A stretch of DNA of 64,000 nt from Perkinsus marinus ATCC 50983 (lineage: Eukaryota > Perkinsozoa > Perkinsida > Perkinsidae), in NCBI RefSeq assembly GCF_000006405.1, contig NW_003209454.1, positions 5,459-69,458 on the forward strand. The letters are read 5' to 3'. The translations under genes were made by a program, and so were the position numbers. Positions 1-11,344 of the stretch are shown here, one piece after another. The notes beneath the pieces are model-generated. The model ran no database searches and was not told the origin of the DNA. It saw nothing but the letters and a program-made list of their open reading frames with translations. The stretch's first letter is position 1. Every line of letters begins with the position of its first letter.

Positions 1-1390
1 GCCGAATATCGTAGCTACTGGGGATCTCCCAATCAACCCTCGGAGGTTTGGCCTGCATCCGAGCGTTACGTGAGATGCTTAATAATCGTCGTTATTACAT
101 GAGTCATTATGAAGTAGCAGTGGAATAGGAAATTATATTACTGCGCGCCACAAAACGGTAAACGCGCTGTTTATGAGCAGGTAAAATATCCCCAAATCGG
201 AACATTTATCACATCTATAATCGTCTGTGCATTTTCAGTGCTACAGCTGAAATGTAACTTCTTCCCTTTGTTATATTCATCATTCTCTCCAGTGATTCAT
301 CATCATTATTGCACCATAGACTACTGCCGGGGCAACCAGACGGTGTCACTAAAGTGGGTCTTCTAAATCACTAAAAGTCGCGCGCGCCCAGTGTTTTCAA
401 GCCTACAGAGCTTCTCAAGTTTTCTCTTACGACTGCACCTACCACTGTCACTTGTCAGTCTCTCGAGCACAACTCGACTTTCTCGGCCGCCACTACAAAA
501 ACTGTCGGGATGCTCAATAGACCTCTCCTGATGATCGAGATCGAGTTTTATCAATTCTGGAAACGTTCTTGAAGCTCAGAAGCGCCGCTCGTCAATTGAA
601 CACGCCACCTTTTAACCTGTCATCATTTCTGCCTTGTCCTCAGATTGCCCAAGTATCTATCGTACCGCACGCCCATGATGATAATGAAACGGCTGCTAAT
701 CAGTCATCAATAATTAATACTATTGAGATCTTCACCCAACTCTGGGGATTTGAGTTCTATAACACATGTCTACCCACGAAGATCAGCACAGCCTGTGTAC
801 GAGATTGTGATCTTTCCTCAGTAATTCCCCGTCTCGAAAATGTTAACCTCGATAATATATTGTATGCCGTTATTGTATGCCTCAGCCCTACACACCATCA
901 ACACCTACCCTCACGACGTAGGGATGTAGCATCATCCAAACTTATGTTCCGAGATGAGCACACTCGATAGTTGATAGAATAATGGAGTTTCACCCGTTTC
1001 ACGTGGAGTGGCGTAATACTCTATATTCGCGGTGATATGCTGTAGTCGTGAAAGATGTCCTACACTAGTGTTCTTCATATCACTAGGGTGATAACATAAT
1101 AAATAAGTTCGGTCCGAACTGATCTGAATCATTAAGAATATGGATATTCGAGCGACGATTAGCTGTTATCGAGTAACCTGCCTTTCACACTTTCTCCTGC
1201 TTCAGCGATCTCGCGGTATTTCCCTTCAACCCAATCGAATGTTTTATCTACCATATTTCGATTTAGAATACTAGTTTGCGGCACTCGTAGCACTTCAACT
1301 CTACATTTCATTGAATTGTAGGAATGTCATAAAAAGAATCGCGACTGGTCAGAATGCACTTCAATAACTCAGAATTATTTCCGTCTGCAG
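1..1390. other. no confident gene
   Basis: Only short open frames with non-ATG starts are visible on both strands. An upstream signal-peptide exon of the gene that begins at 1391 may lie here, by analogy with its paralogue at 4070, but I could not place it. Confidence 0.4.
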
Positions 1391-1738
1391 GTCCAGCCAG
1401 CCGGTGCCGAGGATGATGACGATGGAAGATGCCTTATTAATTATGGCAATACGGATATGACTATAAGTAAATATAGTGACACTGATGGTGGCGCTCCGAA
1501 GAATACAGCAGCTTTTGCCGAGGCTGTGATTGATGACCGCAAGACACACAGGGCGAGGGGCGCGTGCCTTTTTTGGAAAGAGGAAAACCCTTTCTGCAAG
1601 ATAATTTCCGATGTAGTTGATTCGCTCAGAAAGGAATCTGGATGCCGCCAAGTAGCAGTCTTTATTGATGGCAAACCATGGGGAAGTCCACTCCCTCAAG
1701 AGACCATTGACTTTATCAGAAGAATTAAAGTCGATTAG
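1391..1738 (+). CDS. small secreted-type protein, family member 1 (5' exon missing)
   Basis: The terminal exon follows a good acceptor (tctgcag, ending at 1390) and runs in phase 0 to a stop at 1738. It starts VQPAGAED and contains CLINYGN, then NPFCKIISDVV, a Cys and VFIDGKPW. The same order (IQPLAD, CLIKYEN, NPFMDIM, a Cys, TYIDQNPP) occurs in the gene at 4070-4889, and the intron phase before the QP motif is also the same, so I treat the two as paralogues. The start exon, expected to encode a signal peptide, was not found, so the model is partial. No known domain is recognised. The function is unknown; secretion is inferred only from the paralogue. Confidence 0.55.
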   Translation, partial: VQPAGAEDDDDGRCLINYGNTDMTISKYSDTDGGAPKNTAAFAEAVIDDRKTHRARGACLFWKEENPFCKIISDVVDSLRKESGCRQVAVFIDGKPWGSPLPQETIDFIRRIKVD

Positions 1739-2653
1739 GATCAGATGGTGTCAGGTGGAACTGAGGATTGGTGATGAACATTATTAGAATATTCATCAGA
1801 TTAATTTCATTGATGTTATATGACGTGATGTCCTCATGTATTGAATCCAAGATATAAATAATTGTGTTATGTCACCAAACCATCCGCATCCCGACTCCTC
1901 GAGGGTCCTCTTTCGTACTATGGCAAGTAGCCAGGGCCCCCCGGGGCTCGAGAAAAGGTATGATAGGTGTCGAAGGAGGACACTCTTAGAGCAGCCAAGA
2001 ACAGGAAGTCGGAATGTACCGTTACATGGGCCGCAGCCTGATACGAGAACATGTTGCATTAACTAGTTGAGGCTGCTACGGTATGTGACCCATCACATTC
2101 TGTCCCCTGTTGTTCAGGAAAAAGGGCGGTAATCCAAGGCCGCTCAACGAGTCATATGTGTAGAGATTATCCCTGTATCACAACTATTTGTCTTTGTATT
2201 AGCTGTGTCATTTTAGCGTGACGCTAGGGCACGATAAGGTTCTTGCTAAGTGAGGTGTACTCATAAACCTACTACTTTTATCCAAGTATACTACTTGAGT
2301 TCGGCTTGATTCACTACAATGTCACGATCATGGTTGGTACACGGTGATTGTCTGTGATGATTCAAATCACTGAATTGAGCATATCTCGTATCGCTCACCC
2401 TGCGGGAAGCCGCTGTATAACAATCATACAAACATAGGTGGAGCCCCCTTAAGTGATCAGGATTATACTATAACTCCGTTTACAGCGGATGACGCACTCG
2501 GCGAAGGATCCTTCCTGGTTCCAACTAGGTTGATTTCCAAATCAACGACGAAGATGCATCACACGAGCAAAACTTTCCTGAATTGCTACTATTCGCCAGG
2601 AAATTCCTAGTAGGAGTTCACTTGCCTTCAGCAAGTCCTTCGGGCACGTGTCT
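1739..2653. other. no gene seen
   Basis: AT-rich stretch with many stops on both strands and no splice-supported coding signal. Confidence 0.4.
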
Positions 2654-3865
2654 CCACTTTTGTACCAATCCACTTTTGAACCAAACGTTTTTGGTGGTGT
2701 AAAAAAACCCGAATTCGTGACAAGCTCACACACCGACGATTGTGTTGTACTAAATTTTATACTGGGGAATTTGTCCACTTCTGTACCAAATGGGCGAGCG
2801 CTTAACAACTATACCACTCGACACCGAACCTTCCTGACTTTGTAACACGAGGGGGTGTTCATCATTACCTTATCGTACTTGCACCTGACTCGCCTGACTG
2901 TGGTTATCCGTCCGAAGCCGCACTACTTAGTTTTACGGGTTCTCCAGCTTTTCGTACACACTCGTGGGGTTGTAACAACCCGGTTGTTCGTGCGATAATT
3001 GTGGAGCCCGTTGACTGCACAGCATCTTGCTCACGGCAGAATGGTGTGTCGGTTAGGCATGTGAGGCAAGTAACGCGAGGTTGTGGGGTCGATACCGGTA
3101 GAATACTATTTTGTACGAACTAACTTCGGACTCGGGACTCCATTTCTCCGTATCGCGTTTTGTATCTTACATTTAATACTCATCCCCTTAAAGCACTTCG
3201 GCTCAACAGTTGAGCCTCAACTCAACCCCACTATTTTTATATTTAAAAACATGTACAATACTCCAAGATAAAAAAAACCCACTTAAATTACTATCCTCCC
3301 TTCTGGCCCAAAGGCCATGCTAGGAGCCTCCTAGTAGGAGGGGCCGGGAATACTTCCGGGAAACGTAACACCCGACCGCTGGAGATGCACTGCGCAGCAT
3401 GGTAACGCATCCGGCTTTCTTCGAACACCGTGAGAGTGAACCACTGCCTATTCAGCACCACTTCGGTCAATCTAGCTACCGCGTGGAGTCCACAGGTATT
3501 GCTCCCGTATTCTTGTTGTTGCACTGCAACATTCAGGACTTCACGTGAGCCGTAGAGTTGACGCATAGCTTGTACGAAGAATCCATCGTGAGGGAATCCA
3601 TATTCGGGCCCCGTCAGATGTCCAAGCACCACGCGATTTATAATCTACATACGCCACATCAGCGTGCGACAGTCCTAAGTTCGGTCGATTCCCGAAGGAG
3701 TGGTACTTAACCCACTTTTCCCCACATTTGAGAGAAAATCTCCGAAATAGGGACGATTATGGTACGAAAGTGGTTCGCGGAGCGAAGCGCTTCCCGAAGG
3801 GAAGCTTTTTAGAGAGGGGCGGGCGCTACTTGGATTGGTTCAAAAATGGATTGGTACAAAAGTGG
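2654..3865. mobile_element. inverted-repeat-bounded segment with a protease remnant
   Basis: A 31-nt sequence at 2654-2684 (begins CCACTTTTGTACCAATCC) is the reverse complement of 3835-3865 with one mismatch. A weaker relative of the motif lies near 2775. The 1.2-kb interval carries a Ulp1-like protease fragment on the minus strand. Together these suggest a decayed DNA transposon or part of one. No transposase is seen and target-site duplications were not identified. Confidence 0.4.
3291..3632 (-). pseudogene. Ulp1/C48-like cysteine protease fragment
   Basis: The minus-strand frame contains VAVQQQEYGSNTCGLHAVAR. The Q(x)nNxCGxHA arrangement matches the oxyanion Gln and catalytic Cys region of Ulp1/adenain-like (C48) proteases, which are carried by several eukaryotic transposon groups. 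The upstream His/Trp/Asp half of the domain is not readable in this frame: a stop lies just before residue 1 and there is no ATG. I therefore read it as a truncated remnant inside the inverted-repeat segment 2654-3865. An exon of an active host SUMO-protease gene is possible but less likely given the surroundings. Confidence 0.45.
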
Positions 3866-4069
3866 CTGGATCTTCGGGCACGATCTGGTTTTCCGACTTG
3901 GCCCAAACTAAAACTTCCGAGCGGAGAAACAGTCTCTTATTGCACGAATGATACCACTCCTCCGATAACCTTCAGCCACATGATATGTGATACCCTCACA
4001 TATCTTGAATGGCGACTCGACGAAGCTTCTCCAATAGTTCAGGATTTCAACTTCTCCTCATCCTTCATC

Positions 4070-4889
4070 ATGCGCACCGCGATCATAGCTTGGATGTCAC
4101 TGTCAATCCCAGTGACAGCTCTCCGAACCATCGGGAGTGTGTCCCACCACGAGGTGAGACCCTATCTACTTTCCTCCTTCACAGAGGAGTATTGTTGGTT
4201 GTCAACTCCTCTAAGGATCCGCCTTGCAATTAGCATCGCATCCAGGGATTAGAATCAGTCGATCATGTGTAGTCACTACACATAATCATCGATCCTGCAC
4301 TGCGTTGTAGAGCATACTATGTATACATTATTTCCCGAGGTCCTCAGATTCAGCCTTTAGCCGATTCGATCAAGCAGGTGGGAGCAGTTGAGAGTATGCA
4401 GTGCCTCATCAAATACGAGAATGTCACCGTCACTACCGAAAAGTCCGAGGGAAACTCTCATTCTATCAAAGCAGCTGTCACTGATGATGATGGGAAAGAA
4501 TTCAGAGCTGAATATAAGTATCATGCCCTATATTGAACAATTCGATCGATTATATTCTCTTCAGGTTATACGGCGATGGAAGTTGGAGGTTTCGCCTTGG
4601 GCCTGACGCCGACGGTACGTATATTGACAGAGCGGACTCAGCCGAAAAGAGTGGGACGTACTTCACGATGGTTAACCCGTTCATGGACATCATGCCTGGT
4701 CTCGTATCATTGATTGACCAGAAGCCTACCTGCACCGAGATGGCTACCTATATCGATCAGAATCCTCCAGCTGATTATAAACCTAATACTCTATGGCTTG
4801 ACCAATTCTTCAACGACCGAAGATTTTTTATGGATCGCTTGCTAAAATACGCGCCAAAAGATTGGCTCAAGAGCTTCACTGAGGAGTAG
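4070..4889 (+). CDS. secreted protein, family member 2
   Basis: Three exons: 4070-4153, 4348-4517 and 4565-4889, giving 192 aa. Exon 1 encodes a clear signal peptide (MRTAIIAWMSLSIPVTA). Both introns are GT-AG (194 and 47 nt), and phase is kept across both joins. The mature part has CLIKYEN, a basic/aromatic patch (YGDGSWRFRLGP), NPFMDIM, a single Cys before YIDQNPP, and an amphipathic C-terminus ending LKSFTEE. The motif order is shared with the gene at 1391-1738. No catalytic motif is recognised. It is probably a lineage-specific secreted or parasitophorous protein; that role is inference. Confidence 0.7.
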
Positions 4890-5423
4890 AGTGGTATTCA
4901 GATTTCGTCTATCAAATGATTCTTAGTGATATCCTGTTGCAAGATGTTAAGTGTTGCCTCATCCAGATCATGTTGTTATTATGTGTTGATGGATTATCAC
5001 GATGTTCGATCATCGCGTTACAGGGCTAATGGAGATAACTGAAAATTGCATATTGGCCAATTCTCGGTTTGTGAATTGGATGAATCTACGAACAAGGATG
5101 ATCGGCGGCAAGGCCCGTGCTTCTCCAACACGAAGTTGGATTTGACTTGTTGATTCGCCGCTAGCACTACAAATCATTGAAGCCCTAAGTCAAGAAAACA
5201 TACGAGCCATGAATCTCGACGATGTACCGAACAAGAAGCCCCGCGAGTGAAATTTTCATATTGAAGACTCGCACAACAATCATGTCGGTCGTCATCACAA
5301 GTTCTTGAGCATGTCGCATATAGAAACGTGTGGGGACAGTGCTAAAGGATTCTGACGAAGGATATACGTAACGTCATTATTCATTATGTCATCCATGATC
5401 ATTCTCAAAAGCACGACTGTTAC
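4890..5423. other. no gene seen
   Basis: Intergenic, between the secreted protein gene and the convergent calmodulin-like gene. No coding signal. Confidence 0.4.
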
Positions 5424-6197
5424 TCACGTATTTATTATATGCTCGTAATTCACTAGACCGTCCTCATCAACGGCGAAGTCCTTAAAGAAGTTTTTCAGCT
5501 CCTCAGAACTTAACGGTTCTCCAACATGCATTAGGAGGTTCCTAGAAAGATTGATATCAATAATGAAGATGTTGGAGGAATCATCTCACCTCAGAGTTTT
5601 CGCAGATAATTTCCCATGCATCCCCGCACTTCCCAAAGATTTACCGAAACTAACCAAATCGGTCTGAGTAACCTCTGACATGGCGTCTCGACATCGGCAA
5701 CAATAGTCGAGAAATGTGCCGAACGACACGAGTCCACCAGCGTCGTCGATCTCTTTCTGAAATGTGCAGAGGTGACTCGAGATGTATACATCTAATATGT
5801 AACTTGTGCCATGATGATTTACTAACTTCGACAAAAGTAAAATACGCTATAGGTTTCACCTTATTGGTATTCAGGTAGGTATTAGGTATTCACCTTTCAC
5901 CGCATGGTCGATCAGACAGCATGAGTATGATAAAGAATAGAGAAAACGATGCATCGATCGGAGATTGGTGAGGAAGGGAGATCAACTCGGCCGACCAATT
6001 TTAATTTCGAGTTGACGGATTTTGATAAACATGCAAATGGAAACGGGGCGTATCGCTTCCCAGAATGAACTGAAGGTATTGAGCTCATTATGAAGACCCA
6101 CTTGATATAATGTCAACACTCTTTTGGAAGGTGCGAAGCCACAGCACCGCAGCAGTGATGGGATATCAGCTGCAGTGCATACCCCTTGCCGTTTACT
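5424..6197 (-). CDS. calmodulin / myosin-light-chain-like EF-hand protein
   Basis: Exons (minus): 6197-6102, 5756-5590 and 5541-5424, with phase-compatible introns of 345 and 48 nt. The protein shows the four-segment calmodulin layout with degenerate loops: GVCTAADIPSLLRCCGF, then EIDDAGGLVSFGTFL, GKLSAKTLRNLLMHVGEPLS, and FAVDEDGLVNYEHIIN before the stop. Most loops lack the full set of acidic calcium ligands, so it resembles an essential light chain or a divergent calmodulin rather than a canonical Ca2+ sensor. The first codons are not identified: the coding path is lost upstream of 6197, where a dispersed repeat begins (about 6296-6395). Confidence in the family is good; completeness is poor. 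Confidence 0.65.
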
Positions 6198-6845
6198 CTG
6201 AACAGGCCTGTCGTGACATCGAGAACACCATTGTGACAACCAGTGTGAGAATATATGCACATGGTCAAGACAATATGGGAATTTTGATGGAATTTCGGGA
6301 AATTCTTGTTGGTTTCTCCGCACTCCTATCTCTACAAGCTTCTACAATTAGGAACTCAGCTGAGGGAAGCGAACATAGTGTGTTCCTTCAGTGGCCAAGA
6401 CTCACCCGTCTGAAGAAGTGGGCTCTCATTAGATCGACCTCTGCCTCGTCAAAAGACTTGTTGATAACATTTGAGATGCCCTCGTCACGTTTCGGGGAAG
6501 TATACATCTTACTGGATAACCAACTCAAAGCGGTTCCTGTATTTACTGACCCCTGTGTTGAGCAAAGAGCGTAGTAACTTCCTCGCAATTCTTTCGGAAC
6601 AAAATTTGTTTAAAGAGAATGGTGAATACCAAACTATTCGCGACTTTTTCTTACAGGATTTCACCTGTGGAGGATTTACTCGTGACGATGAGTTACAACT
6701 TATATTTTCATCTGGAGTCTATGAGCCCAGTGGAGGATCTCCCTTCCTGGTTGCGCACGTTACGTATTTGTATGAGTATCTTCATCCACATCTTGCATGA
6801 ACCGTTTCATGTGGAACACACTCAATGAAGAATTGGATACGCCTC

Positions 6846-7059
6846 TCAAGGCCTATCCTGTTGGGTAGAGTAGGAATGCAGAACCGCCTTCCTTTTGTCG
6901 ATAAATGAACCATAAAATACTAGATACCTCCGACAGCACATGATCGGTATCGTGGAACACTTTGATACCCCCGACTAGCGAGTTAGCCGGGTTTCCTAAC
7001 ACATGGTTATCATGTCTATCGTCAGCAGTCAATTTCAATGTGTATATCAGGCAATCGAT
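6846..7059 (-). CDS. tentative 3' exons of an unknown gene
   Basis: An exon at 7059-6928 follows acceptor catcaccag, encodes 44 codons (IDCLIYTLKLTADDRHDNHV...) and joins after a 70-nt GT-AG intron to a four-codon last exon ending at 6846. The reading is coherent but matches nothing I recognise. Upstream exons may include the minus-strand frame near 7133-7378. Between there and 7821 no other gene is seen. Confidence 0.3.
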
Positions 7060-7821
7060 CTGGTGATGTCATATGAAAAGTTTGTGCATTTCGGTTGAGC
7101 TGGTTGGACTCGTCCACGCGAACCCACCGTTACTAGTTGTTTATCCTCTCAAAATCAATGATTACTATCAATGTAGTGCACCTAGGGGCCTTCCGGAAGT
7201 TACAAAACTCATACCATAATTCCGTACTACACGGGAAACTCGTAATTTTCCTGTTGAATAAGCTCATTCCTATGCTTGCCCGAGACAAGGGAGCATTCTC
7301 CCCTAACAGGACACTCCCTGCATGCCTTGTTGTCAATAACCAACCGTATTGCCTCCTAGCGTCAATAATCACTACCAAGGTATAACACCCACTTGTACGA
7401 CATACACAATGGTGTACAAATAGCTATACCTAAACTGATCTCAATTTCACTAATATAAAGAATTCATTATATAAATGATATCGATCAAAAATACATCATT
7501 TAAAAAGGGCTGATAATGATGTTGATTTCAATATTAATGCCAGATGGTATGCTACTCGGAAATCCATCATTTCCTGTCAACTCTACTCATTCACACGTTC
7601 TGATTGCCCGAGACACAGAATATTCTTGACTGGTGAAACAGCTCGACTCTATAAAGGCACACATGTTCAACACTACGGCGGCAACCTGAATTTCATCGCG
7701 CGCTCCCAAAGAAACTATGGTTGAAATTTCCCTCAAACATACTATGGTTTTCACTAAACACAACACGATGATAAATAGGCGTTCAACCGCACCGAGCCTT
7801 AATCATCATCCTAAACCCGCT

Positions 7822-8310
7822 TTAGGCCTCGACAGGCTTCTGTTGCTGCTGACCCCACTTGTTGCCACCCCAGTCACGACGGGGCTTACGCTCCTCATCG
7901 TCACCACCAATAGCACGAGTAGGGCGCTGCTTGGTCATGGTATCGGGGAAAGCGGTGGCCTGATCAGTAGTCAATTATGAAGGATAGAATAGTCACGTTA
8001 GTAGTACAGGGAAGGTGGAGGTATTGACGAAGATACTCGATGCCATCATCATTGAGGGTATAGTAATGCCACTGCCAGTTGAACTTCTCATCAACAAGAT
8101 CTCTGAAAAAGGATAAGGTAGAGAGATGATAAGTAATGTGAGGGGGTATTACCTGGAAGAGAGGGACTTCATGATCATCATGACATGAAGGTTGGCAACC
8201 TCCATCTGACGATGATGCTTCAAAGTGGGCTTCTTCTCAACAACGATGACGCCCTCCTTGAAGAGATGCTCATAGACAGTACGACGGTCCTCCTTTCTGA
8301 TTAGCACCAT
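7822..8310 (-). CDS. RPS10: 40S ribosomal protein S10 (eS10)
   Basis: Exon 1 (8310-8153) reads MVLIRKEDRRTVYEHLFKEG, then NLHVMMIMKSL, which matches the conserved N-terminal winged-helix domain of eS10. A 50-nt intron (8152-8103) follows. Exon 2 continues RDLVDEKFNWQWHYYTLNDD and GIEYLRQYLHLP. The last exon encodes FPDTMTKQRP and a charged Gly/Arg/Gln-rich tail ending KPVEA. The protein belongs to the 40S beak. The second intron boundary is uncertain: the only phase-correct GT donor gives a 37-nt intron (AAC|GTGACT), while the eS10 alignment would prefer a donor three codons earlier. A tRNA-like element lies about 110 nt upstream in the same orientation. Confidence 0.85.
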
Positions 8311-8400
8311 GATTAGGGCAATGTGGTAGTAGTAGCGGCCATTGGGAGGGGTGGATGGGAGAGAATAGAGCGCGCCCGCAGCGTGATCGATAAATTATAT

Positions 8401-8466
8401 GCAGAAAAATGTACCCTATGGGGTTCGAACCTGCGACCTAAGTTTAATCCATTAAAATGAAGAATT
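8401..8466 (-). repeat. tRNA-like element upstream of RPS10
   Basis: On the minus strand a B-box match (GGTTCGAACCC) is followed by a 3' end that can pair with a 5' end at about 8466 (GTACACT with AGGGTAC, one mismatch). The 66-nt length and missing D-arm argue against a working tRNA. It resembles the tRNA-like modules inside introns elsewhere in this window. Confidence 0.4.
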
Positions 8467-9423
8467 TGAGTGTACTAAGCGTTGATCTCGATGAGCCCTG
8501 GAAGATTGATATCGATATGCAGTTTGGAGAAGTACACGCATGATGAACCTCTTGTGTTGATGACCATGAGGAATTCCTGAGAGGATACTTGGAATCGTTT
8601 TTATACCATAAGTCGTGTGTGAATCTTCTTGATGCTACCCTTAGAAGCTAACCGGCTGAGCTGAGGCAACCAAACATACACTCCAACACTGTCGATTCGA
8701 CAACAGTACCGAAAGGCGCTGTCTTTTCTATTCTAACTTATGTTGTCGGTTGAACCGACTCGATTCTAACAACCCTATCTCACATAAAAAGGATGCTTTT
8801 GATATACTTGGTTTTCCCTCGATTATGCTATAAAGACTTCTTATAACATCATCTTTATTAAAGAGATGCCCGGAACCGTTCTCATTTAGTCTCATTACGC
8901 TGAAGTCAACGAGAGACGTTGTGAGTATCCAACTGAACACGATCAAAGCCGCCCTTATTCGTTTCCATCGACTCACAAGACTATCTCGTTCGTGCCACGC
9001 GAAATGAAGTACCAAAACTGTTACAGGTTCCTTCTCACGATGTCTATGGTATGAAAGCTCGATTTAGCACTGTTGGATTCACACTCAGTGGCAACACAAC
9101 TCAGTGCAAAGAACAATAGGATGATAATGAAAAGTGGTATTGAAATCCCAGGGTAGTTATGTGGAGGACTAACTGAATGATGTTATCATACTTCACACGC
9201 TGGAGCGTTGACCAATACGAAACCTTTCATATTGTCTAATCTTCATCAATGATACCGACTCACACCAGAACTGACCATGAGAATTCATAGTGGGATGACG
9301 GAAAAAATGAGAGTACTCGACTGAAATATCAACCACGGGAAGTGAACAACACATAATGCGGAAATAGCGCTAGTCAGGCACGAGGAGCTGTTCTGTGTCT
9401 TCCCTTAGCTGGTTGGATCGAAT
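8467..9423. other. no confident gene
   Basis: A minus-strand frame near 8728-9015 contains a loosely EF-hand-like run (LNENGSGHLF) but no complete model could be built. 8643-8705 carries a dispersed repeat motif (GAGCTGAGG ... CTCCAACACTGTC) that is also found in MATE introns. Confidence 0.35.
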
Positions 9424-9774
9424 CTAACTGCCACTGTAGAGCTTCGTAATCCCATCCTTATATTTGACGATGATAGAATTGGCGTTAGATAGCAGAATCA
9501 CATCATCAAAAGTGGAATCGTCGACCAAGTCGGGGAACTTCTGCTTCAAGTACTCGAGGTCCATTCTTCCAAGGGTTAAACTCACTTTCTGCTGATCCTG
9601 ATTGTAAGCAGCCTTCAGGGTGACCTGGGAGTCTCTGAGTGAGATGAGCACCGTCTTAGAGTTGGGCTCGAAGTTGAAAGTCTCGATAGGGTCGTTACGG
9701 AAGGACTCATAAGCACCCTCAAAACCGGCCACGAAGGAGAGGTAGCTACCGAGGAGGAGGGCAATGTACTTCAT
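9424..9774 (-). CDS. orphan secreted protein, 116 aa
   Basis: A single uninterrupted frame starts with an ATG and an N-terminal hydrophobic signal (MKYIALLLGSYLSFVAG). The rest is soluble, acidic and rich in beta-type residues (TFNFEPNSKTVLISL, VILLSNANSIIVKY) and has no cysteines. No domain is recognised. It is intronless among intron-rich neighbours. A spliced-leader relict on the same strand lies about 520 nt upstream, but the distance is too long to tie the two together firmly. Confidence 0.6.
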   Translation of the reverse strand: MKYIALLLGSYLSFVAGFEGAYESFRNDPIETFNFEPNSKTVLISLRDSQVTLKAAYNQDQQKVSLTLGRMDLEYLKQKFPDLVDDSTFDDVILLSNANSIIVKYKDGITKLYSGS

Positions 9775-10292
9775 CAGCGGTTAACAGAGGAAATCGGAAT
9801 CGGCAGAGAAAATTTTATGCACGCAGATTGCGCGGATAGCTAAAGCCGAGAGACAGTCACCCCGAGATGCGCGCAATAACATAATCAAGCCTCAATGAAC
9901 TGCTACAAAGATGGAGCTTTATCGTTCTACTAAACATCACAATGGGAGGGAACTGATGGTGAGCGTTCGGCTACAAACAGCACATTTTGGTTCAGAACGG
10001 ATCCTCAATCTGCAATCTTATAACTGGTCGTTCCACGCACGTTCACGCTCTCACCTGTCCTTCTATTTTAAGCTTACGCGCATGAATCACCCATCAGCCT
10101 CCTACTTCATAGATTGTCAGAGGTAGCCGTTCATCATAGAGTGAACTCCTTTTCTGTCCCTTCAAGTGTCCACTTACTTCATGTGTGTTCACTTCGGACA
10201 GGATCTCATTATCGATGGCGATGTGTTAGTTGAACCTCCCAGCACTGAGGAACGCGATACGGAGGGGAGAGTGGAGATTACAACAAAACGAA

Positions 10293-10312
10293 CTTGAGCC
10301 AGATGGCTACGG
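10293..10312 (-). other. spliced-leader sequence relict
   Basis: The minus strand reads CCGTAGCCATCTGGCTCAAG, preceded by G. This matches the dinoflagellate/Perkinsozoa spliced leader (DCCGTAGCCATTTTGGCTCAAG from memory), apart from one missing base and one T-to-C change. It is followed by TTCG rather than the GT donor an SL RNA gene needs, so I read it as a leader captured in a retroposed cDNA or a decayed SL gene. Flanking 9775-10613 holds no other supported feature. Confidence 0.6.
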
Positions 10313-10613
10313 CTCAACACGGACTCATGCGTGCACACTATCACTAACTCATCATTAATTGCTTATATACCACGCTACAGGAGTCCCAAAGATCATCAAA
10401 ACCAAACCAAATATCTGTCATCACCACTGGTTGACCAAGCGTTTCTGATTCAATGGGCGGTCGCTAACTTCCAGATCCGACCGAGCCCGGGATCTGGACA
10501 ATGCGCATGCGTGCAATATTTTGGGTCCTTGTGGAGGCCTAATCTGAATCTTCACGCGGGATGTTCCCCATTCGAATGATGTTCCGTGCTGTTTGGGAAT
10601 GAGTGGTATTTTT

Positions 10614-10838
10614 GGGTGGCATAGCTGCCCCACCCAGAGAGATTTATCGAACTAAGGGATATCTAGTATTGGTATAGCGGCCCCACTCGGAGTGATTGAT
10701 CTTCCATGCGCGACCTGCCGGGCAGGTCCTGCCGAGTTGAGTGACCAAATCATGGCATAGAGGCGCCACCCAGAGATATCGATCGTACTTAGGCATATCT
10801 AGTGTTGGCATAGCGGCCCCATCTGGAGTGAATTCATC
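10614..10838. repeat. two-copy direct repeat (GGCATAG-CGGCCCC type)
   Basis: Copy 1 (about 10614-10702) and copy 2 (about 10751-10838) share the order: GGCATAG(C/A)(T/G)G(C/G)CCC, CCCAGAGA, GATCG or TATCG, ATATCTAGT(A/G)TTGG, TATAGCGGCCCCA or CATAGCGGCCCCA, GGAGTGA. The core TGGCATAGCGGCCCC recurs at 14698 inside an intron of the P2 gene. 10839-11344 shows no gene. Confidence 0.5.
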
Positions 10839-11344
10839 AACTCTCACAGTGAGAAGAACACCTGCTCCCATGGCATGGAAGGGAATCTTAGACGGTGCAT
10901 CGGTGAGGAGACAGGGGTGGTCTCCGTAAGATGGCGGTGTACTGCCTTTTGGGAAGGCAGTCATTAACTACCAGTGGTAGTCTACCACTCAACGTCTATG
11001 ATATTAACTACAGAATTACGGCCGATTGGGCAGGTGGACCAAGTATGGGGAGATGCGAGGCACTTTGCCGCATAACCCTCGGGAACTAATGGCAGATGGT
11101 CAGGGCCCTTATTGCGCTATCTACTACAAATCTAACATAGCTACAATACAATCATGATCACTCTCCACTACTCTCCTCAAGGAAGGGTACACAGATGCTT
11201 ACCGTGACCAACTACTGTACAATACAACAAATGCAGAGAATGAAATAACAAGCATGAAGCTGAGTGGACAATCGCTGAGGAAAAAATCCAAATTTAAAAG
11301 ATGTTTCAATAGGCGCTACTTGAATCACATAAAATGGAGTACTG

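Noticed and set aside
3728-4252. 174-codon plus-strand frame
   Set aside because: It begins at a non-ATG codon, runs through the inverted repeat and includes intron 1 of the secreted-protein gene; only 4070-4153 is taken as coding.
10293-10312. Active spliced-leader RNA gene
   Set aside because: No GT donor after the leader and no downstream Sm-site-like structure was seen.
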